Both the position numbers and the translations under genes were made by a program. Under the pieces are notes generated by a model, which saw only the letters and a program-made list of their open reading frames with translations, had not been told where the DNA came from and made no database searches. Below, one piece after another: positions 36,601-47,603 of a stretch of DNA of 64,000 bases. The stretch's first letter is position 1. Each line of letters starts with the position of its first letter. The DNA comes from Haemonchus contortus (taxonomy: Eukaryota; Nematoda; Chromadorea; Rhabditida; Trichostrongylidae), in NCBI GenBank assembly GCA_000469685.2, contig LS997562.1, forward strand, positions 21,739,474 through 21,803,473, given 5' to 3'.

Positions 36601-37455
36601 TCCCGGCGCATGCCCCGCCCCTTGGGGCGGAGCTCCGCCGAGCTCACATGTGCTCTTTTGCACTTACCCTACGCTCAACCTATTCCAAATTTGACCCGAC
36701 TTCTCTAGGTGTTTATTCAGGTTATATCGAATTTCAGTACAAACAGACAGAAAGACAGACAGAGCGCTTTATATGTATGTATATAGTAAGGATATGTGCG
36801 CCCGATTCTTGAATATGGAACGAAAGTGTTCTTCCCTCAAACTAAAAAAGATACTGCTAGATTGGAAGCTGTTCACAATAGTTTTACAAGGAAAGTCTTG
36901 ATTCGAGCTTCGGGTTTCCGTCATAAATCCATCCCTAGAGCAGCTACAAGAAATAGGATGCTTGGAATCGAGTCGCCTCTTAGTAGAAGGAAGAAGCAGG
37001 ATGTTGTTATGCTATTTAGAATACTCACTAGAAGATCAGTTGTTGATTTAAGGGGAGCTCTCACTCTTCAACCATCAAATACAAGTGGGAGTAATATGAA
37101 ACCATTTTTTCCTAGGTTTATGTAGGTCCAACCTTAGAGCATATTTCTTCGTTAATCGGGCATCTTTTGAGTTTCGTGGATTTGTTAAGAAATGCTCCCT
37201 GCCCAGAATTTTGTCGCAGTTCAGAAGAACATTGAAAAAATACTTGGCTGAGAGCTACACTGGTTAGGCTGATTTTTAGTCTTGCCTTAGTCGAAGTTTC
37301 ATAAGATATCATTTCTCTTTCATTGGTTTTTGCTTTGATCAGCTGTCTTTTACTACCTGGTTCTCTTGAATCTTGATTATTTATGATTTGTTTTTGTAGT
37401 AAGCTGTATTCATGTACTGACTGTACATGTTACTGAATAAATAAATAAATTTTTT
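33650..37455 (+). pseudogene. CR1-clade LINE copy, 5'-truncated, interrupted by a Helitron
   Basis: The frame begins inside the endonuclease (FLDFVRNNGFHQLV, NILDLFL near 33700-33780). Reverse transcriptase follows with NYRPVSTTSIFCRVFEK, SDFREAFDKVNYARLL, SGVPQGAVLLPALF and the catalytic FADD (about 35181). It breaks at 35533 and resumes at 36793 with YVRPILEYG, running to about 37260. An A-rich tail of TAAA units ends near 37450. Several stops and shifts show an old copy. It lies antisense in the receptor gene intron. Confidence 0.85.
35534..36792 (-). mobile_element. Helitron-like element, family C, complete, inside the CR1 copy
   Basis: Minus orientation. Right (5') end is TCCTTACTATATACATAC followed by CTGTCTGTC repeats (36740-36775). 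The middle has five to six tandem units of about 115 bases (GCCCCGCCCACTTCG..., TTCTAGAACGTTTC...). The left (3') end has hairpin GCGCGC-GTTA-GCGTGC 13 bases before CTGG. It is flanked by A (35533) and T (36793) with no duplication. Deleting it restores the CR1 reading RAYKIYVRPILEYG across the junction. Confidence 0.85.
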
Positions 37456-38234
37456 TTTTGTGTTTGACCCTAATATTAGAAGAAATGTCTTCGAACGATG
37501 TATTTTTTCTGGATTTGTAAGCGATTTTTCAATGAACAATCCAACATGGTGGTAGCCGAATATTTTATAAACACGTTGAAATCACTGCAACCTTTGAGAG
37601 GCATCATTTGAACATCCAAAAAGAACGTTCAGCTTTTTAGTTTGCACCAGCACACAACCCTTCATAGGCAATCTTGAACCTCTTCACATAATATTAGAGT
37701 TCGCGTTGCACTATCTACCACGAACCGATCCCCGTCGGTGTTTTGAGATATTTTCAAATATTCTGAACAAACGTTGGAGCTGAAGTTCCCAGCATGAGGT
37801 AAGAAAGAAGATTCAGAGCGCCGTGACTAGGAGTTCTTCTACCGCGACTCAAGATCTGAGAAGCGACTCAAATCTACAGGAAGTCCGAGACACGGCACAC
37901 AAATTCTCTAAGTTCTCTAAAACCATGTGTTATATTGCTTCAGGTCAACCGGTCAGAAGAATCTTTGCATCAGTAAAAATTTAGCCTAACAATTTCTCGA
38001 ATCATGTATGACTGATATTGGACCTTCAATGAAGCAGTGATCAACCAAAAACCACTATTCATTGATCACCACATCACTGCCTTTAATTTCTTGCAACCAA
38101 ATCGCTTCCATTAAGGACCATGTGGTGGCGGGCTTTAAAAGAAAGTTATCTTACCAGTGATATCACATCGTCTCATTTCATTGCAAAGGAAGTGAAAAAT
38201 AAACCAGTTCGAAGAAGGGAATACCGAAACCTAC
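37456..38234. other. Intronic stretch without recognised feature
   Basis: No exon, element or RNA gene was recognised. Confidence 0.35.
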
Positions 38235-38511
38235 CGCCAGTGAGGACATCCGTCTGAACTTTAAAAGGAAAACATTTTGCAGGGAACAAAAAGGATATTT
38301 TCGAGGAGAGTTGGCATCTATGACTGTATTTGAGAAGCTTCGAACTGCAGACGGGTCGAATGGAGATGAGATTGCAAATGAGCAGATGAAAAAGTGTCAC
38401 TGAGTAACACTCTTCGTTCTCATTGTTCAGCGCCTTTAGATTAGTGTAGTAGGGCTTGGGAACCTGCGGTAGTTCAAGGCTCTCATTTGAACTTCCTTTT
38501 GAATTCAAGGT
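38235..38511 (-). CDS. FN3-like exon, longest of the right set
   Basis: 92 codons, SNESLELPQVPKPYYTNLKA...CYSVTLFHLLICNLISIRPV...CFPFKVQTDVLTG. Acceptor CAATAG, donor GTAGGT. Phase 0 in, 1 out, joining the exon at 32055 as TDVLTG-D-IYHATGECY. Confidence 0.8.
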
Positions 38512-38691
38512 CTATTGAGTGTTCGCTATAAATTTTGCCCATCCTAATCGAAGTTCAAAGTAGGAATGAGATAGAAATGAGTCCTTTGTTTTAATTGAGA
38601 GGCGATAAAGATTGTAATTTAGAACAGTTTAGAAATCTGTCATGAGTGAAATAGAATTCCTAATAAAATGCGCAAAACTACTTCTCCTAAC

Positions 38692-38810
38692 CTTGCATCC
38701 TTTATCTTCTCCGAACATCCTAAATTCATTGGCAGGCACTGGCTCAAACTCGATAGATATCAAGGCTGCAGATACCTTCACATTCAAATTCTCTGGTCCT
38801 CTGTTCAATA
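38692..38810 (-). CDS. FN3-like exon
   Basis: LNRGPENLNVKVSAALISIE then FEPVPANEFRMFGEDKGCK. Acceptor TTTTTCAG, donor GTTAGG. Phase 1 in, 0 out, matching the next exon. Confidence 0.75.
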
Positions 38811-39649
38811 CTGAAAAACAGCTATTCTATAACCATGGATTTACGATACGCTATTTACGTCGTGTGTTCATAGGCCTGTATGGTCCGTGTCTATCTTAAT
38901 ATAAAATTATAGCGTCTGGAACAGATTCACGGCATTGCCATTTCATAATGGGGTATAGGCAAGACGAATTAGTCAAGATTGGTAGAGTAATGCACACAAA
39001 TTAATCAGGTTTCCTGATTGTTGCTGTTTCCATTTCGATTTTCTTAAACTGAAGGAATTCAAGCTGTTTCTCACAAATTCTATTTGAGTTGATGAAAAAA
39101 ACTAGCTGACAGCAAGCCATTTTTTTCATGGACTCGACGAAGGTGAAATTAATAACCAAATTGTCTTACTTGAACCGATGCATGCTTAGGATGCACCAGT
39201 GGGTTGTGATGCTATCCAAGCTTGCATCCTCGCTAAACTCTTAGATGCACAGCTCGATGTTATGTTACAAATCGTTCCTTGAAGGCACAGTCCAATAATA
39301 ACTTTGAGGTACCTAGTTCGTGTGGAAAAATGGAAATGTTGGTCGAGAATAGTTCAAACTGGAAAGTCGGCATCGGAAATCGTAGAGTCAACAGTTACCT
39401 GGACACTTTGTTACTTGAACGCGCTTTTTTGGATGTTCGTTTCCGGCCAATAATCTTGACCGCCAAGACGCTTCTCTTCTTTTTGACAATTCTGGCGGTT
39501 TGAGTGGAGTTGAGTTTGATCCACGATTCCATGAAGATTCTTCAGGTAGTGGCTCGATCTCGCTGCAGGAAGGGAAAGTGCGCGCTTAACGTAGGTACCA
39601 GAAAGCAGATGTAACATGAGTCAAGTGGTCGACAATCGTCCGTGCCTCT

Positions 39650-40400
39650 GACCACGTGCCCTGCCATTGATTCCTTTGCGTTCCACCTATGCGCTGCGAA
39701 TGCGAATCCCGGACATTGAGCGCATCTCTTTGCTATATGATTTGCGACTTCTCTGCTCTCTGCAGCTTATGTTCAGCAATGCCCACTCCAGCGCTTTCTG
39801 TCCCGAGTCGCAACAGCGTTGATATCTTCTTCTCGCCTGTCTCGGATGCTTAGAAGAGCGCGAGTCAACACCGTCGAGTCCGTAGTCTGCTCGTATCTTC
39901 TTGTTCGGTACGAGCATCTCTTTGTTGCTTCCCACTGCCGCCCAAGCGCATCTCCTACACTTCATAAACACAGCATGTGAATTGTTGCTTATGGAGATGA
40001 GTTCGCCGAGGTATGTACATATACGCAGGATTAGATGAACAATAGTGTGGCACCATTGAATGTGATGTGCGACCCATGCGAACATTCGTTTTGCATAACC
40101 ATCGTATTGCTCTAGTTCATAGGAAATCCAATGTCTCCGCCGACGTCCTCATTTCCTCCGCCATCTACTGCAACCTTCTTCTGCATTCGAATGATGAAGA
40201 CGATACTGTCTGCACAGCGCTAGTCGGATAAGTTCTCGCCGTCGATGTTGATGCGTCTATCGTCCCAGTCCGTTGCAGCATCGCTTGGTTTAGGTGCAGT
40301 GGTGAATAGTTTAGACGGACGTGTCTACCCATTCTGACTCTTATTTCAACGGACAAACGCAGTCCTCGCTGAGACTGCGGACGCTGTGAATGTGTCTAAA
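39650..40400 (-). pseudogene. RTE-type LINE fragment (C-terminal pol)
   Basis: Shifted frames carry YLGELISISNNSH, RRCAWAAVGSNKEM and KIRADYGLDGVDS, with DAVATRDRKRWSGH-like text in another frame, the order seen in the C-terminal part of nematode RTE proteins. It lies in the intron between exons 40739 and 38810. A sister fragment on the + strand is at 52915-53315. Confidence 0.55.
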
Positions 40401-40738
40401 ATGCATTGTTCTACTGGATGATATATCACAGTTCGGCGACTGCATGGTCCCATGCGTTCCAGGCAGTGTTGAACTCCACGACGTGTTTCTCCACTACATC
40501 AAATAGGCAATTAATAATTAGATGAAGCAGGAAAGTGATTTCTCTTGTGCTTGTGTTTCTTCTCCCGCCCGAGTCGATCTGTTCGTCTGGTTGATAACCG
40601 TCCAGCTACATCATAATCTGTTGAGTGTTATTCTTGAATATCCAAACGCGAAGGTCTTTGGTGACATGCCGACCTACTAACATCTATGTCACACCTCCAT
40701 ACTCAATCTAGTACGTCTGAATATAATGAATTTAATAC

Positions 40739-40828
40739 AATAGCGCCCGCAGTAGCAAATACTTCTCGCCAAACTCGGCAAGACATGCTAGAACCCACAA
40801 CAAAACATTGAGTCTTGGGACCTCAAAT
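40739..40828 (-). CDS. FN3-like exon (C strand)
   Basis: FEVPRLNVLLWVLACLAEFG then EKYLLLRAL, parallel to IFLEWEVRGYLPFEEPSFIL at 49030-49100. Donor GTATTA, acceptor CAAAG. Phase 2 in and out. The next exon (phase 2 in, 1 out) was not located. Confidence 0.65.
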
Positions 40829-41051
40829 CTTTGAATATAATATTGCAGTAACATTACGTGGATGTGGTGAGCAAACACAGCAGGGATAATTACATTGATT
40901 AACAAGTAAAACTCCTGTGTATATGTGTACACATGTGTACATATATATAGTATATATATATATATATATATATACATATAGTATAGGAAAGGAAAACGCT
41001 TCGAGTTGTCTACAGAAATAAAGGGTGTTCAAATTATCGAATGACGCAAAC

Positions 41052-41164
41052 CCACCGAATTCAGGCACATGAATCGACGCTGCAGTGACCGGTCCTTCAT
41101 ATGAATCGACAACAGCCTTAACTGCCAATTCGTATTCTCGATTTCGGCGATCAATTTGTACAAC
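41052..41164 (-). CDS. FN3-like exon (F-G strands)
   Basis: VVQIDRRNREYELAVKAVVD then SYEGPVTAASIHVPEFG, parallel to the exon at 49241. Acceptor TTTACAG. Donor GTTTGC (a GTGGGT four bases earlier would break phase). Phase 0 in, 2 out. Confidence 0.8.
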
Positions 41165-41345
41165 CTGTAAAGAGTCACTTCTCTCGGTCTCTAGCCTTTT
41201 GCGTCATCCGTGGAATATGGTGAGTAGAAGTGTGATAGGATAACAGTAACTAGAAGCAGTCAATAATTGCTGATGAGAGGTCGCAAAGGAAAATAGTCAC
41301 TGACACCGTCACGCCTTTTGAAGTGCCATGATTAAAATTACGTTA

Positions 41346-41848
41346 AAGGCACTGTTCACGAAAAAATGATTTCGGAGATTTGCTCATGGTTTGGATTCGA
41401 CGCCCCTCTGACACCATTTGTGCAGGAATGAGGTCGGAAAACGGCTGGATAGGGCACAATAAGGGGCCGGAGAGTGAGCCACGGTCGCCCTCCGCCCCTC
41501 GCTAGGCTGGCTACGAAATCTAATTGCCTTTCACCACTTTCGCATTGGAGCGAATTTGGCGAAAAGCCGATAGGCTGATTGGCAAATTGCCAGAGACGCA
41601 ATGTGTTGTCTCCTATTGCAGACAACACATTGCGTCGCCTTCGTGCACTCACCCGAACACTCCCTAACCACCGTTCTTTCAATGTGAAACTCGTCCGACC
41701 CCCCTTCCCAGCTCTTTTTTTTGACCCTTTGTAAATCTTTTTCTTCATCGTTTTTTGCCCTTTTTTCGTTGTTATCACTTTATTCTAGAGTAGTTCTATC
41801 AATTCCCGTCAAAAAAGGTTACCCTAAACTTATTGCTAACGGTGCCTT
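41346..41848. mobile_element. Small TA-flanked element in an intron
   Basis: Short inverted ends AAGGCAC/GTGCCTT lie between TA dinucleotides, just inside the donor of exon 41855. It contains a strong 17-bp hairpin (41595-41636). The 140-codon minus open frame inside it has no known motif. Confidence 0.5.
41595..41636. repeat. 17-bp perfect hairpin
   Basis: GACGCAATGTGTTGTCT (41595-41611) pairs fully with 41620-41636 around an 8-base loop. Confidence 0.85.
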
Positions 41849-41854
41849 TAATAC

Positions 41855-42168
41855 TGCAATTATAGCAGTATTAACGTATGTACTGCACTCATGAAAGCAA
41901 CGAGGGCCACGGTGGACAAATAAACTTCCATGAGAGTACGAAGTTCCATCTGTTTCACTAACACCTTGTAATTCATCGAGCTTGTGAAAAACTTCGATAT
42001 GAGGACTACTTCGAAAACAGCGGTTCAAAAAGCGGCTTCCTTGGCCTTTTTGTGAAAGGACATTGAGACTCACTGTAGATTTGGCTGTTCCAACATCTTT
42101 TTCAATAGTGTTTCCGCGGGATCTTATGCTAAAATAAATGTGCTCGATTTCATAAATGTTTCCTCTAT
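41855..42168 (-). CDS. FN3-like exon, 314 bases
   Basis: RGNIYEIEHIYFSIRSRGNT...STVSLNVLSQKGQGS...HKLDELQGVSETDGTSYSHG...CSTYVNTAIIA. Acceptor GTATTCAG, donor GTATTA. Phase 1 in (G+AT = Asp), 0 out. Longer than its neighbours, so it probably fuses parts that are split elsewhere. Confidence 0.8.
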
Positions 42169-42448
42169 CTGAATACAACATATTCTAGAGTAAGTTGTTA
42201 CTTCGCAATTTCAAAGTGTCGGAAACCAAATGCTCTCGTGTAATAGTCCAAAATATAAACTAATGCCTGTTGGTGAATTGATTCAATTGATCTTTCAAAT
42301 TACTCCCCTGGGAAAATGATTTCCATCAGAGGGTAGTCAACTACATGCTAAATTGCTGTGTCTTAATAGAATCCATGCACGCTTCACATCATGTCTTGCA
42401 ACTGCTCGAAAGCAGCAAGTCCTGCTACAAACCCTCAATTCAAACACC

Positions 42449-42542
42449 AAAGATGGACGCGCTAAATACTGTAAAGAGGTCTTTTGATGTACTTTTGCAC
42501 CACGGTGTGTCATATGAGTAGAATTCACCCAAAGAAACATCC
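42449..42542 (-). CDS. FN3-like exon
   Basis: DVSLGEFYSYDTPWCKSTSK then DLFTVFSASIF. Acceptor ATGCAG, donor GTGTTT. Phase 0 in, 1 out. Confidence 0.7.
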
Positions 42543-43439
42543 TGCATATATTGGCTCACCATTATATAATGTTGATACCCTAGGAAGTAATTATTATAGC
42601 CATTAATCATTATAGCAATTAGCTGAGAAAAAATTAAAATCGAGAAAGTTTTCTACTCGAGTCGTGGAGGAGGGGATAAGGGTAGTTATGGGGATAGCCT
42701 CTCACTTCTTCATGACGCTTACGCGTGACCTGATTGCGGAACTCTGATTTGCTGCTCCTAATCTCAAACAGTATTGATGACCTTCTGAAAGTCCCTTCCT
42801 CTTCATTCGTTGAACTGTCCTTCGCAGCAACACCTGTTACTCTGCAACCCGGTAATAGCGTTAGCCCAAAATTGAAGCCTTATTATTTTTGGTGACAGAA
42901 TATAATAACATCATCAATGACAAGGTAGTCGCTGCCGATAGCTCTTTTTTCAGGCAACATATTCGTTTCTCCGTGGAGACTTCCAGAAACCGAAACTCAC
43001 ATTGATATGAGAAAAATGCGGTATCTTTCAGTGCGGCATTACAAAGCTTTCCATATTATATACTAACTAACCAATGTGGCACGAAGGACGTCACGGATTT
43101 CGTGGTTCTGAAGTCTTGTAAACCCTTACCATCCTTATTATCAGTGATCACTTCCCGTCATCATCCTTGAAGTTGGTCTGCTACTTGCACTGCTTCAAAG
43201 AATGAATGCCCTGGTCCAAGAGCCAAACACACGCGCACACCTACGCACAGAACCGATAGAGCTCGTGAGCGTACTACTCGCCTGCTCAAGTCATGTGTAT
43301 CCAGCAATAAGTTACCCGGTTCATAAACAACCTATTCTAGCTCCTTGCATACTCAGATCGCATGCCTCTTCATTCCTCTCTCCAAGAGAATGCAAGTGCA
43401 ATTTGATCACTTCTTAACCCCTAGCACCAGTGCCTCGAT
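42543..43439. other. Intronic stretch without recognised feature
   Basis: No exon or element was recognised between exon 42542 and the Helitron remnant. Confidence 0.35.
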
Positions 43440-44510
43440 CCTACTGCGGTCGTGACCTAATAGCAAGAAATGAACCAACCTTTGTTTCCCTAAAAATCAG
43501 TTCTTAGTCGGTCCCTTTCACTGCGCTTACCTTTGTTGTCGAATGGAGCATATCAAAGAGTCAAAGCTAGATTGTAAATAACAAGGCGTTGAATTCAATG
43601 GGTCAGAAGATGTTGTTTAGTAAGGATTCTTCCATCGTCAGTGTTGCCATGCTCCCTCCTCTTCTCCAGTGGAGAACCCGGCCTCTTGAAGACGGAGTTT
43701 CCCATTGGAGTAGAGAAATTCAGCCACCCACTCAAAGAGTTCCCATCCTGCCATCTGTACTCCTGGCAATTTTGGAGGCTCTGAGGCCGAATTGACAATT
43801 TTCGCGCTAACTGCGAACGTTGTAGGCGGAGTCTGGTCCTGCCATCCTTCGTAAGTGTTCCCACCATGTTTCCAGTGATCCTACCAAGTTCGAACGTCCT
43901 GGGACCGAATTGACAGTTTTCGTGCAAACCCTGCCCCTTGTGTGTGAAGTCGGTGCTTACACCCAAGATAAGTGTTTCACCATAAGTGTTCCCATCCTGT
44001 TTTCTATAATCCTAGCATATTTGAATTTTCTAGGTTTACGGGGACAGGAGTTATGAATTTATACTCAAACCCCACCCAATGTGGGCGGAGTTCGGTCCAG
44101 CCAGCCTCCATAAGTATTCCCATCATGTTTCCAGTGATCCTACCAAGTTTGAACACTCTTAGACCAAACTGGCAGTTTTCGTGCAAACCCTTCCCCCTGC
44201 GGGTGGAGTCGGTTCTTTCTCCCACTATAAGTGTTTCCATCCTGTATTCTATAATCATAGCAAATTTGAACTTCTTAGGTTTACGGGGACAGGAGTGATG
44301 ATTATCCTGTCGGACATCTATTTCGCACAAACCCCACCCCTTGTGGGCGGGCTTCAGTCCTGCCACCCATCATAAGTGTTCCTATCCCGCCCTCAGAACT
44401 CCTACCAAATTTGAAGTTTCTAGGTCCAGGGGGACAGGAGTTATGGGTTTCCGGTCGGACACACGCACACACACAAACCCACAGACATTAGCGCGTTATA
44501 TAGAATAGGA
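43440..44510 (-). mobile_element. Helitron-like family A copy, 3' end missing
   Basis: Minus orientation. The 5' end TCCTATTCTATATAACGCGC is at 44510, followed by T. Then come a short GTGTG tract (44460-44475), four to five tandem modules (GTTCCCATCCTG..., GGGACAGGAGTTATG) and the unique tail region (TATCAAAGAGTCAAAGC) near 43550. No CTRR hairpin is visible. Confidence 0.65.
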
Positions 44511-44979
44511 TACTTTCAGAAGTCTACAGGCCTGTTTCGAAGGGAAGAGATTTGACAATCGTTAGGAAGTCAAGAAATAGCAGATGAGTGGATTGTGTCG
44601 TGTGTAAATGTCTCGCTTCTTTTAAGAGGAATAGCAACAGTGCGCTCCGGTTGATGGAGAGACATCGCGGCTGAGAGGAGTCACTATTTTGATCATCGAT
44701 CTAACTTTATTTCATAAAGAGCGAATGGAATTTCCTCAAAACTTTCTGGACACCCTAGTACAATATGTGATCAGAAGTTTGATCGCGTTTTCTCGCGAGT
44801 TAGACAAGATAAGGGGGCCTATTGCAATAAGATTTAAAATGAAGCCGTAGCTTTGAGACATCTCATCGACGTCGAAGTCTTATTACCAGCTGTTGTAGCT
44901 ATAGCTTTTTCATGCTTTTGGATGAATTTTAGGATTCTACAGCACAAACGTTGACCTTGGAGTTGGAAAGGTGCCGGTG

Positions 44980-45060
44980 TCTGTGTGTGTTCGACATAAA
45001 AAAGATAAGAGGTGGTTCCCGTTGCTATTAACCTAGAGCGTTCACACTATGTACGGAAAA
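44980..45060 (+). mobile_element. Helitron family A module fragment
   Basis: GTGTCTGTGTGTGTTCGAC followed by ACCTAGAGCGTTCACACT, the junction of the repeat tract and first module. The rest is lost. Confidence 0.45.
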
Positions 45061-45472
45061 AGGCGAATAGTGAAAGGATCTAATGGTAATCAATGGGGAC
45101 GAAGATGGTCCACAGGAACCATTGAGCCCATTACGTCCTTCGCGCGCCTAATGGAAGCTTTGCTCCATGATAATTGAGTTTTATTCGTATTTTCCTTCCT
45201 TCGGAAATAAGTAGCGATTTCTGGAGGTTTCGAGGAAGAGACGAACGAATATGATGATTAGAAAAAAAGCAGCTCAGTCTCACAGGTGGAGTCCACGGAG
45301 AAGCTTCGAGAAATGAGCAGGAGTGAGTTCCTCGAGGATGTCAGGACATAAACATTAAAGTTCCAGAGCAACTGATTGCAACTTCTTTATTCTTCTGAAC
45401 ACCATCAAAATTGACAGAACCAGAGCTGAATCCCCTTTCTTTATGACGAGGTAAGAACGCCCACAATCTCAC

Positions 45473-45573
45473 CCTTTCTACAACTGCGGATATCTGGGCG
45501 CGAAAATTCTTGGATATCCTCATTTGTGAGACAGCAAAACAGTTCTTCAGTACTATCTCCAAATGAAACTTCA
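45473..45573 (-). CDS. FN3-like exon
   Basis: KFHLEIVLKNCFAVSQMRIS then KNFRAQISAVVER. Acceptor TGCCAG, donor GTGAGA. Phase 1 in, 0 out. The alternative frame is excluded by the entry phase of the exon at 42542. Confidence 0.7.
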
Positions 45574-45617
45574 CTGGCATGACATCATTACAAAAATAAT
45601 TTATATCTCATAAGCAC

Positions 45618-45789
45618 TTTGTGAACGAACACAAGCTTCAATACGCGAGCAACAGTATTCTCTGCAAAGGTACTTCGAAGAGGTTTGCGCTATGAGTGAG
45701 TCTTTATTAAATGATTTAATTGAGAGCTCAGAATTCGGCTCGCTTTCCAAGTAGGACTGTCGGAAAAATCCATCTGTTTTAAGTCGAGA
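45618..45789 (-). CDS. FN3-like exon, donor uncertain
   Basis: SRLKTDGFFRQSYLESEPNS...SLIAQTSSKYLCREYCCSRI. Acceptor CAACAG. Donor GTGCTT at 45617 is assumed, and GTGTTC 13 bases earlier would also keep phase 1. Confidence 0.65.
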
Positions 45790-46017
45790 CTGTTGAATGA
45801 TCATTAGTGCGAAATGATGAATTAAAAGTATCTAATTGTCATAGCTGCCTCATTCTCGAAATCTGTGTTTCAAAACCTGAGTTGGTGGCCAATTTTGGGG
45901 TGTGTCTATTTACACGTAAATTCTTCGCACGTTCTTCGCACTTCCACTCACCCGCCTATGGGAGACCTTGCCTAACTGGTGGGCTGATGACCTGTCTGCC
46001 AACACCATTTGACATAC

Positions 46018-46115
46018 CTTCAACCTTCCACTAACAAATTTCTTTCCGGTTCTCTCAAATGCTGCAGCTCCGAACTCCTTTCCTTTATCCTCAGCACACG
46101 AGGGCACTTGGATCT
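46018..46115 (-). CDS. FN3-like exon
   Basis: IQVPSCAEDKGKEFGAAAFE then RTGKKFVSGRLK. Acceptor TATACAG, strong donor GTATGT. Phase 1 in, 0 out. The plus-strand open frame starting at 46059 is antisense to it. Confidence 0.75.
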
Positions 46116-46299
46116 CTGTATACCAAGATAGATTTAGATTTCAGAAATCCTAGGCGCAGCTACAGTCACTCCAATACCAGACCACACCCGAGTGCAAACA
46201 TGTGGGCGGGGGCACATAAGCAGGGGAGGGAAATTTCAAAATGTATAGTAATAAAGATTAAATCAAAAAATAACAATCATGATAACAATAGTGATGAAG

Positions 46300-47218
46300 T
46301 TTCCGATTCATATGATCAACATCAGTTCAGAGATAATTGGCTCCCTTTCCTTAATACGCAAGTCAGGCTCGAAGGGGGTTTTCACCGTACCAAATGGTAT
46401 CGAAAACCCAGTAACAAAAACATTCTAGTACACTCCAATTCGGCGCATCCCTTCAAAACCAAGCGAGCTATCAAGAGTAACATGTTTAAGACGGCCATAT
46501 CGGTGTCATCCGGAAGGCAGGAGAAAGCGGACTCTTTGGAACTTGCGAGAAAGACCGCTTTTTCCAATGATTACCCTCTGGCTCTTAAAAATAGTTATGG
46601 AGCCCATAAAAAGGAACAACATGGCCTCACCATCGATAGCTCGGATAAAGTGGCATCCCTTACATTAGTGATGCTATAGGCTCTGAAATAGGGGCGGCGC
46701 TACACAAGTGTGGCCTAAAGGACATGGTACGAGTGGTCGAAATCCCACCTGAAAATCTGAAGCAGCGGCTGGTTCGAAACCGCTGCTACGATCAAATTTG
46801 CCTGACACCCAACTGCGTGATCTGCCCTAATGGACAGAAGGGTGACTGCATGACATCAGGCGTCGTTTACCCGATAACATGCAATTTATGTGAGGATGAA
46901 TATATTGGAGAGACTGGACGACCCCTGTGCGTCACGGTTAAGGAACATCTGGAGGGCTTAAATCGAGCAAGGGTAGAGACCCCCTTGGGTGCTCACCGAG
47001 TAGAGTCCCATAAAGGTGCGGTGTTTGGAATTACAGTTAGAATCCTATTGCGGGAACCCCTCACTTCGGCGCGAAAGACACTTGAGGCATTTTTCATCAG
47101 CGCCAAATGCCCAAAAATGAATAGGAAAGAGGAGTGCCTTGCCGCAGCTAATGAACTCGCGCCTTTCTCTGACCTCTGTGGGTTTTGTTTGCCCCCAGTA
47201 TCACGGCGAGAGGGATAG
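46300..47218 (+). pseudogene. Penelope-like RT-GIY-YIG protein, frameshifted
   Basis: WLPFLNTQVRLEGGFHRTKW, YRKPSNKNILVHSNSAHPF and SLELARKTAFSN are the tail of a Penelope-type reverse transcriptase. A frameshift near 46640 leads to ISDAIGSEIGAALHKCGLKD. Then comes the linker with CVICPNGQKGDC (Cys motif) and the GIY-YIG nuclease (GVVYPITCNLC, DEYIGETGRPLCV, RKTLEAFF, PKMNRKEECLA, LCGFC). The reverse transcriptase catalytic half is missing. By family knowledge the nuclease nicks target DNA. Confidence 0.85.
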
Positions 47219-47415
47219 GGCATATCATCCAAAGCTACTCCAAGTGCCTAAGGGTCAGTTTAGCGACGGTCGACCAAACGACCGGTTGTTCCTAGAGGTG
47301 GGTCAAACATGTTTGGGGTTATCATGCCCGTTTGGAGACATTTAGTCTAGGGAACCGGTTTTCTGAAGTTTATTTGTTGAATGAAGGATGGATAATGATA
47401 ATACACAGGTTTCCA

Positions 47416-47451
47416 GGCTCTGAAGAAGGCGATTACGCCGAAACGTAAGTT
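47416..47451 (+). ncRNA. Hammerhead-ribozyme-like motif in Penelope-like repeat
   Basis: The core CTGAAGA (47420-47426), stem II GGCG-ATTA-CGCC and GAAAC (47440-47444) are followed by GTA. Helix I is GGCT/AGTT with G-U pairs. The four bases ACGT of helix III are self-complementary, as in the minimal, dimer-acting hammerheads described for Penelope-like elements. Confidence 0.7.
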
Positions 47452-47603
47452 GATAAGAATTTATTTAACATCTTGGCAGCAGGTTTTGAAAAGGTCTCAT
47501 AACATTAATGCAAAGCTATGCCAAGATTCACCGAGAGTCGAACATGGATACAACATCAGTTCATTTGTGACTGTCAGAGAGGGTAACAGCCGACCATTAA
47601 AGT

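Larger units (their letters stand above)
46290..47600 (+). mobile_element. Penelope-like retroelement, 5'-truncated
   Basis: It holds the C-terminal part of reverse transcriptase, a GIY-YIG endonuclease, and a 3' terminal region with a hammerhead-like motif. It lies antisense in the intron between exons 48688 and 46115 and is bounded on the right by a Helitron at 47604. Confidence 0.8.

Noticed and set aside
46059..46300. N-terminal part of a 206-codon plus-strand frame
   Set aside because: It runs antisense through a phase-consistent receptor exon (46018-46115). Only the part after about 46300 is Penelope-like.
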